Shown one piece after another: positions 57,870 through 64,000 of a DNA stretch of 64,000 nucleotides. This DNA is from an uncultured Pelagibacteraceae bacterium (GTDB lineage Bacteria > Pseudomonadota > Alphaproteobacteria > Pelagibacterales > Pelagibacteraceae): the NCBI GenBank assembly GCA_902574215.1, contig CACGMR010000001.1, positions 1-64,000 of the forward strand, in the 5' to 3' direction. The position numbers and the translations under genes are program-made. Under the pieces are notes generated by a model, which searched no databases, was not told the DNA's origin, and was given only the letters and a program-made list of their open reading frames with translations. How positions within the stretch are numbered: the first letter of the stretch is position 1; each line of letters begins with the position of its first letter.

Positions 57870-58248
57870 TATATTCTTTAATTTCTTTGATAATTGATCC
57901 GGTGTGATTATTCATTTCTAATTTAATTTTTGCTCGATCATCATTTAAAAAATGAACATCTCTAGATAATTTTATAAATTTATCACCAAAGTCCTTATTT
58001 TTTTCACAATCTCTTTTGTCATCTTCTATAACCCACAACTTGGCATTAATTTCTTTTAAATCTTGGAATAATTTATTAAGTTTATTGTCAGATTTAACAT
58101 TTTTTTCTAACTGATCTTTAAGAATCGAATGTTCATTAGATATGAATTTTAGTTTTTCAGGGTCTTTAATTTTTTCTTTTTTAATTTCTAAGATTGAAAT
58201 TTTGTCTAAAAGCTCACCAACCGAAACTTCTACTATAATTTTATTCAT
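57859..58248 (-). CDS. Conserved protein, DUF6165-like
   Basis: VEVSVGELLDKISILEIKKEKIKDPEKL pattern; alpha-helical. Confidence 0.6.
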   Translation of the reverse strand: MNKIIVEVSVGELLDKISILEIKKEKIKDPEKLKFISNEHSILKDQLEKNVKSDNKLNKLFQDLKEINAKLWVIEDDKRDCEKNKDFGDKFIKLSRDVHFLNDDRAKIKLEMNNHTGSIIKEIKEYTSY

Positions 58249-58280
58249 TAAATTTTATACTATGTTAAATTGTTAAAAAT

Positions 58281-59222
58281 ATGTCTAATATTTTAATCAT
58301 TAAACATGGATCTTTGGGTGATATAGCTCAAGCTAGTGGTGCAATTCAAGATATTTCTGAGAATCATAAAGGAGATGAAACTTATTTGCTCACAACTAAT
58401 CCATACTTTGATTTATTTAAAAAAAATCCACATATTTCTGATGTTATTTTAGATAAGCGATTATCAAGACTAAACCTGATTTATTTATATTCATTAATGA
58501 AAAATATAAAAAAATACAATTTTTCTAAAGTTTATGATCTACAGAATTCAAGTAGAACAGCCTTTTATAAAAAAATTTTATTTCCAAAAGCAACAAAAGA
58601 TACTTGGTCATCTACTGATACAACATTACCTGAAGGAACTTCAAAAGAAGATTTTGATAAAGACTCTGTTCTATCTAGATTTGATCATCAATTAAAAAGT
58701 TCAGGCATAAATACAAATCATACTTTAAATCCTGATTTTTCATGGAGCGCAACAGACATATCTCAAATAAAAAATCACCATCAATTAGATAAATATATTC
58801 TTCTTTTTCCTTTTTGTTCTCCTCATTTAACTTCAAAGAAATGGCCTTATTATAATGAGTTAATTGCTATGATTAATGAAAAGTCAGATAACAAATTTAA
58901 AGTAGTTATTGCACCTGGACCGAGTGAAATTAAAGAAGCATCAAATATTAATGCACTTTGTGTTTTAGATAATGGTAAAGCTTTAGATATTTCTCAGTTA
59001 GCAACATTAATTAAAGATAGTTCATTTGTTGTTGCAAATGATACTGGACCAGCACATATGACAGCTCATTTAGGTTCAAAAGGAATTGCTTTATTTGGAT
59101 CTCACACAACTCCTTTTAAAGTAAGTATTGAAAGGGAAAATTTTAAAGCAATACAAGCTCCTGAATTATCTAAACTCTCAGCAGAAAAAGTTTTTGAAAG
59201 ACTTTCTGAAATTATTTCTTAA
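58281..59222 (+). CDS. Glycosyltransferase family 9 (heptosyltransferase-like)
   Basis: ILIIKHGSLGDIAQASGAI; FPFCSPHLTSKKWPYYNEL; FVVANDTGPAHMTAHLG. Confidence 0.88.
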   Translation: MSNILIIKHGSLGDIAQASGAIQDISENHKGDETYLLTTNPYFDLFKKNPHISDVILDKRLSRLNLIYLYSLMKNIKKYNFSKVYDLQNSSRTAFYKKILFPKATKDTWSSTDTTLPEGTSKEDFDKDSVLSRFDHQLKSSGINTNHTLNPDFSWSATDISQIKNHHQLDKYILLFPFCSPHLTSKKWPYYNELIAMINEKSDNKFKVVIAPGPSEIKEASNINALCVLDNGKALDISQLATLIKDSSFVVANDTGPAHMTAHLGSKGIALFGSHTTPFKVSIERENFKAIQAPELSKLSAEKVFERLSEIIS

Positions 59223-60288
59223 TTTTTTCTAATAATCTTAAAAATACAGGAACTGTGAAAAGTATAAAAAGTAATCTTATTATATGGTGAAAAGCAACAA
59301 AATCTGGGTCTAGATCAAAAGCAATTGCTATAACTGCCACCTCATAAATTCCACCAGGACTATAAGATAATATTAAAGTTAAAATATTTGTCTCTACAAA
59401 GAATGTTGCAACATAGGCTGCAAACAAACCTAATACTACCAAAATAGTAGTAGCTACAATACTATGAAGAGAATTATTAGCTATCTCTTTAACAGTTTTT
59501 TCAGCAAATCTACAACCAACTGAAGAGCCGAGAATTAGCAAACAAAAATTTACTGTTTCATCTGGTAATTTATAAGAAGCTATATCAGTAATTTGTAACA
59601 AACCACTCGCAAATAATGTTCCAGATAGTAAAGCTGCAGGTATTCTAATTTTATCAAAAACAAATATAAAAAACAAAGAAGCAAAAATAAGTAAAATTAA
59701 ATTGAAATGATTTTGATCTAAATAATTGAAGTCATCATTTAACAAAACACTGTTGTCAGTATTATTAACTATAATAAATGGAATGACAGTTATTATGATT
59801 ATTAATCTAATTAAGTGAGAAGTTGCAACTTGAGATAAATCTGTTTTTTCATTTTCTGCTAAAATCATTAAAGGACCCAGTGCACCAGGTGCTGCTGAAA
59901 ATATTGAAGCTTTTTCTCCATAACTTGCAAATTTTTGGAGGTATTTAGCTACAACTAAAATACAAATTATTATGTAAATTAACATAATCAATGAAGTCCA
60001 AATCCAATCAAGCATTTGATTAAATAGATTTTGATCAATGTAATTTCCAATATGCAAACCCAAAATTATCAAGATAAAACTTAATACAATTTTTGGCATA
60101 GTAATTTTAAGACCTGATAAAGCAGCAAGTGATGTGATAATCATTGGACCTAAAAACCAAGCAAGAGGAATATTAAAATATTCAGCAATAATTGCGCTAG
60201 GAAAAGAAATTATCAGAACAGAAATAAATTTAATTGAAAATACTTGTTTCGCATTTTCAAGATAAGATTTGATTTGATGTTTAATCAT
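59212..60288 (-). CDS. AbrB-family (AbrB duplication) integral membrane protein
   Basis: IPLAWFLGPMIITSLAAL; YSPGGIYEVAVIAIAFDLDPDFVAFHHIIRLLFI. Confidence 0.85.
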   Translation of the reverse strand: MIKHQIKSYLENAKQVFSIKFISVLIISFPSAIIAEYFNIPLAWFLGPMIITSLAALSGLKITMPKIVLSFILIILGLHIGNYIDQNLFNQMLDWIWTSLIMLIYIIICILVVAKYLQKFASYGEKASIFSAAPGALGPLMILAENEKTDLSQVATSHLIRLIIIITVIPFIIVNNTDNSVLLNDDFNYLDQNHFNLILLIFASLFFIFVFDKIRIPAALLSGTLFASGLLQITDIASYKLPDETVNFCLLILGSSVGCRFAEKTVKEIANNSLHSIVATTILVVLGLFAAYVATFFVETNILTLILSYSPGGIYEVAVIAIAFDLDPDFVAFHHIIRLLFILFTVPVFLRLLEKIKK

Positions 60289-60511
60289 TCACTAAGCTTC
60301 TATCATCAACTTTTTAAAAGATAAGAAAAAAGAAATTAAAACTAGTGAATTAAGTGAAACTTTAATCTGTAAAAAAAAATAAAACATCATATTTGATTGA
60401 TATTTTTTTTGTTAAAGCAGTTTCAATTAAAAGTTGTGTTACTTAATTACAGGTTGAATAAACATTAATACTATAATTAACTAACGTTTTTAAATTAGAG
60501 AGGGATAAATA

Positions 60512-61492
60512 ATGAAAAACTTGAAAAAAATAGTTTCAGTATTATTCTCAGCAATCCTATTATTCTCAGCAACAACTACAAGCTCAGTTGCAATTGACAA
60601 ATTGCACTTTGTAATTGGTGGTGGTGCTGGGGGTGGTTGGGATGGAACCGCTAGAGGTACTGGAGAAGCTTTAACAAAAGCTGGTATGTTAAGTAGTGCA
60701 TCATTTGAAAATATGTCAGGTGGTGGTGGTGGTAAAGCTTTAGCTTACATGATCAATACTAAACCTGCTAATACAGTTTTAGTTCAATCAACACCATTAG
60801 TATTAAGATCAATTACTAGACACAAAGGTTATGTAAAAGGAAGTGGAACTTTATCTTATAAAGATGTTGTGCCAATAGCTGGTGTAATTGGTGACTACGG
60901 TGCTATCGCAGTTGCAAAAAGTTCATCTTTTAAAAATTTTAAAGATGTAGTTGATGCTTACAAAAAAGATCCAAATTCAGTTAAAATGGCTGGTGGATCA
61001 GTGAGAGGAAGTATGGACCATTTAATTGGTGCTTTAGCTTTCCAAGCTGCAGGTGCAGATCCGAATGCTGTTCAATACATTCCTTATGATGCTGGTGGAA
61101 AAGCTTTAGCTGGACTTTTATCTGGAGAAACTCAAATCATATCAACTGGTTTAGGTGAATTGATGGGTGCAAGAGACCAAGTAAGAATTATTGGTATCAC
61201 TGCGCCTTCAAGAGTTTCTGATGCACCAGATGCACCAACTCTTAAAGAACAAGGATATGATGTACAATTCGTTAACTGGAGAGGTTTCTTTGGCCCTCCA
61301 GGTATGAGCAATGCTGATAGATCAGCTATTGCAAAAATGCTTGGCGATGTACAAAAAACTCCTGAATGGGAAACTGTCAGAGCAAGAAATGCTTGGGTTA
61401 ATATATATAATCCAGAAGGCAAGTTTGTTTCTTTCTTAGAAAAACAAACTCAAGAAATGACAGCTCTTATGAAAAAACTAGGAGTGATATAA
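60512..61492 (+). CDS. tctC: Tripartite tricarboxylate transporter substrate-binding protein
   Basis: Signal peptide; FVIGGGAGGGWDGTARGTGEAL; GGSVRGSMDHLIGAL; NWRGFFGPPGMS. Confidence 0.9.
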   Translation: MKNLKKIVSVLFSAILLFSATTTSSVAIDKLHFVIGGGAGGGWDGTARGTGEALTKAGMLSSASFENMSGGGGGKALAYMINTKPANTVLVQSTPLVLRSITRHKGYVKGSGTLSYKDVVPIAGVIGDYGAIAVAKSSSFKNFKDVVDAYKKDPNSVKMAGGSVRGSMDHLIGALAFQAAGADPNAVQYIPYDAGGKALAGLLSGETQIISTGLGELMGARDQVRIIGITAPSRVSDAPDAPTLKEQGYDVQFVNWRGFFGPPGMSNADRSAIAKMLGDVQKTPEWETVRARNAWVNIYNPEGKFVSFLEKQTQEMTALMKKLGVI

Positions 61493-61512
61493 TCCTTAGG
61501 ATTATTTGAAAT

Positions 61513-61561
61513 AAGAGCAGTGAATATAAATACTACAAAAATTATATCACTGCTCTTTTTT
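61513..61561 (+). terminator. Terminator-like hairpin overlapping the tctB start codon
   Basis: AAGAGCAGTG(a)ATATAA ... TTATATCACTGCTCTT, 16 bp with one bulge, followed by T6; GTG start at 61520 lies in the left arm. Confidence 0.85.
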
Positions 61562-61990
61562 ATTTTTTCAGCATTTTATTTATACACTGCTTACCAAATT
61601 CAAGTTTTTGCATTTGACGAAAATGCACCATTTAATGCGAGAACATTTCCAATTTATTTAGGTTATGCAGGATTATTTTTTTCTGGATTAAAACTTATTT
61701 TACCAGATCCAAATACTATTAAAGTTGATCATAAAAATTTAGAATATAAGAAAACAGGTATACTTATACTTATTGCTATTATTTATGGAGCTACAATTTT
61801 AAAAGTTGGATATTTTTTGACTACATCTTTATTTTTATTTGCGTCATATTACTTTTTAGGAGAACGAAGATGGATTTTAATGTTTTTATTATCCTTCCCA
61901 TTTGTAGCTGCTTTTATGTATCTCCTTCATGGTATTCTTGATATTTATTTAAGAGATCCATTCTTACAATCAATTGGAGTTATGGGATGA
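61520..61990 (+). CDS. tctB: Tripartite tricarboxylate transporter small membrane subunit
   Basis: Four-TM ~156 aa between tctC and tctA; PFNARTFPIYLGY motif. Confidence 0.85.
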   Translation: MNINTTKIISLLFFIFSAFYLYTAYQIQVFAFDENAPFNARTFPIYLGYAGLFFSGLKLILPDPNTIKVDHKNLEYKKTGILILIAIIYGATILKVGYFLTTSLFLFASYYFLGERRWILMFLLSFPFVAAFMYLLHGILDIYLRDPFLQSIGVMG

Positions 61991-63486
61991 TTGAAGGAAT
62001 ATTAATTGGATTAACAACAGCATTTACTTTTCAGAACATATTAATGGTTATGGTTGGTTGTTTTTTCGGAACAATCATTGGAATGTTACCAGGTCTTGGT
62101 CCAATGACAGCTATCGCGTTAATGATACCAATCACTTATGGTTTTGATCCTGCAACAGGATTAATTTTGATGGCTGGAGTTTATTATGGAGCAGTATTTG
62201 GCGGTTCTACTTCTTCTATACTATTAAATGCACCTGGTGTACCTGGAACTGTTGCAACTTCATTTGATGGTTATCCTATGGCACAACAAGGTAAAGCGGG
62301 TAAGGCTTTAGCGATTGCTGCATGGAGTTCGTTTGCAGGTGGAACATTGTCTGCAATTTATTTATTATTTATGGCACCAAGTTTATCAAAAGTAAGTTTA
62401 TCTTTTAGATCGCCAGATTATTTTGCCTTAATGATTTTAGGTCTAACTGCAATCGCTGCTTTTTCATCTAAAGGACAATTTTTAAAAGCTATGATGATGG
62501 TAGTCCTTGGATTGATGTTAGCATCTGTTGGTCAAGATAGTTTGTCTGATATTACAAGATTTACATTTAATAATATGAACTTAACAGATGGAATAAGTTT
62601 TGTACTTGTTGTGATGGCAACATTTGCAATGAGTGAAGCTTTAACAATTATTTTAAAAAGAAATGATCCAACCAGTGCTGCTAAACAAGTTTCTTTAACT
62701 GAACTTGGTTCAATTAAAATCAATAAAGAAGAACGAACAAAAATGTACAAAACAATCCCAAGATCATCAGTAATTGGTTTTTTAATTGGTGTTCTTCCAG
62801 GAGCTGGCGCAACTATTGCATCATTTTTAGCTTATGGCATGGAACGAAATGTTGTTAGTGATGAAGAAAAAGAAAAATTTGGTAAAGGAAGTGTAAATGG
62901 TTTATCTGCACCAGAAACTGCAAATAACGCTGCTTGCTCAGGTTCTTTTGTGCCAATGCTCACTTTAGGAATTCCCGGGAGTGGAACTACAGCTGTAATG
63001 CTAGGGGCTCTTTTAGGTTTTGGTGTTCAGCCTGGTCCTAGACTTTATATGACGAATCCAGAGATTTTTTGGTCAATAATTATGTCTATGTATATTGGTA
63101 TGGTAATCTTACTGATATTAAACTTACCACTTATTCCTTACATAGCTAGAATTCTTGCTGTTCCTAAAAATTATTTAATTCCTCTTATTTTATTTTTCTC
63201 TGTTACTGGGATTTACGTAATGTCATTTAATAATTTTGATATTTATTTAATGATTGGGATAGCTGTAGTAGCAACTTTTTTAAGATTGTATGATTTCCCA
63301 ATGCCACCTTTGATATTAGCTTTTGTACTTGGTGGATTGATGGAAGAAAATCTTAGAAGGTCTTTGTTATTAAGTAATGGTTCGTGGGAATTTTTATGGG
63401 ACAGAACATTAACTACATGTATCCTAGCAGCTACAATTTTAATTGTAGTTTGGCATATTTACAAAACCTTTAAGAACAAAAATTAA
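61987..63486 (+). CDS. tctA: Tripartite tricarboxylate transporter large membrane subunit
   Basis: GCFFGTIIGMLPGLGPMTAIALMIPITYGFDP; YYGAVFGGSTSSILLNAPGVPGTVATSFDGYPMA. Confidence 0.95.
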   Translation: MIEGILIGLTTAFTFQNILMVMVGCFFGTIIGMLPGLGPMTAIALMIPITYGFDPATGLILMAGVYYGAVFGGSTSSILLNAPGVPGTVATSFDGYPMAQQGKAGKALAIAAWSSFAGGTLSAIYLLFMAPSLSKVSLSFRSPDYFALMILGLTAIAAFSSKGQFLKAMMMVVLGLMLASVGQDSLSDITRFTFNNMNLTDGISFVLVVMATFAMSEALTIILKRNDPTSAAKQVSLTELGSIKINKEERTKMYKTIPRSSVIGFLIGVLPGAGATIASFLAYGMERNVVSDEEKEKFGKGSVNGLSAPETANNAACSGSFVPMLTLGIPGSGTTAVMLGALLGFGVQPGPRLYMTNPEIFWSIIMSMYIGMVILLILNLPLIPYIARILAVPKNYLIPLILFFSVTGIYVMSFNNFDIYLMIGIAVVATFLRLYDFPMPPLILAFVLGGLMEENLRRSLLLSNGSWEFLWDRTLTTCILAATILIVVWHIYKTFKNKN

Positions 63487-63496
63487 GATTTAATAT

Positions 63497-64000
63497 CTAT
63501 TCGTTTTCTAGTAATTTTTTTTTAACCTTCATTTCACGATATGACATAATGAAAACTCCTAAAAATATAACACCAGCACCAATCCAAGTAAATAGATCAG
63601 GGATTTCGCTGAATACAAAATAGCCAACTATAGACGCGAAGACTAAACTTAAAAAAGAATATGGTTGTGTCATACTTACATCAACTAATTTATAAGCGTG
63701 ATTAATACAAAGATGCAACATTGTGCCAGAAAAACCTGCTAAAAATAAATAAATCAGAGTTTGTAAACCAGGCGTTTGCCAATAAAACAATGCAATTATG
63801 AAACTTAAAATTGTCATAAAAGTATACCCATGAGTTAAAATTGTGATTGAGCTATCATCTTTTGCAATAGTTTTTGTAATTATAATTACTATTGACCACA
63901 TAAAAGACGCTGCTAGTGCCATATAAACTCCAATAGAGATATCAATTATTCCTGGTCTTAAAATTATCAACATTCCAACAAACCCTAAAACCAGTGCAAA
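63497..64000 (-). CDS. EamA/DMT-family transporter (truncated by window end)
   Basis: Frame open to window edge (FALVLGFVGMLIILRPGIID...); C-terminal half EamA pattern. Confidence 0.82.
   Translation of the reverse strand, partial: FALVLGFVGMLIILRPGIIDISIGVYMALAASFMWSIVIIITKTIAKDDSSITILTHGYTFMTILSFIIALFYWQTPGLQTLIYLFLAGFSGTMLHLCINHAYKLVDVSMTQPYSFLSLVFASIVGYFVFSEIPDLFTWIGAGVIFLGVFIMSYREMKVKKKLLENE

Noticed and set aside
59212-60288. Reading 'AbrB family' as a DNA-binding regulator
   Set aside because: The protein is polytopic membrane (about ten hydrophobic segments) and has no AbrB DNA-binding fold; the family name is historical.
31945-61561. Whether the SBP hairpins are a dispersed repeat family (REP/MITE)
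   Set aside because: The stems have unrelated sequences and lengths, so they are not copies of one element.
1-64000. CRISPR array, prophage, transposase, integrase, toxin-antitoxin or defence island
   Set aside because: No regularly spaced repeats and no ORF with recognisable motifs of these systems were found; the gene content is metabolic and transport-related.

Overview
AT-rich, gene-dense window with very short intergenic spacers. Gene content and codon bias look like a streamlined SAR11/Pelagibacter-type alphaproteobacterium (inferred from gene content only; no search was run). I see no CRISPR array, phage, transposon or rRNA, and one tRNA (CAT anticodon). The window is dominated by solute uptake: ProXVW-type betaine, Mal-type sugar, AfuABC-type, TauABC-type, polar amino acid and TctCBA systems. 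Linked catabolic genes include a GH63-like glucosylglycerate-hydrolase relative, an HpsN-like dehydrogenase with Pta, and an aminotransferase/Ald/DMGDH-like set. Observations I consider most worth a second look: (1) all six periplasmic-binding-protein genes are followed by an inverted repeat before the next transporter gene, and in several cases it overlaps the start codon or Shine-Dalgarno of the membrane subunit; (2) 45-55 kb holds a fused AdoMet decarboxylase-spermidine synthase plus MtnP, MtnA, a FucA-like class II aldolase and Apt, consistent with polyamine by-product (MTA) recycling through a DHAP-type shunt; (3) several ABC permeases carry large extra domains, including a DUF11-like segment in a MalF homolog and a ~370-aa insertion in a TauC homolog; (4) ppc and an LDH2-family gene are each broken by one extra base in a homopolymer; (5) two uncharacterised small single-TM proteins look paralogous.
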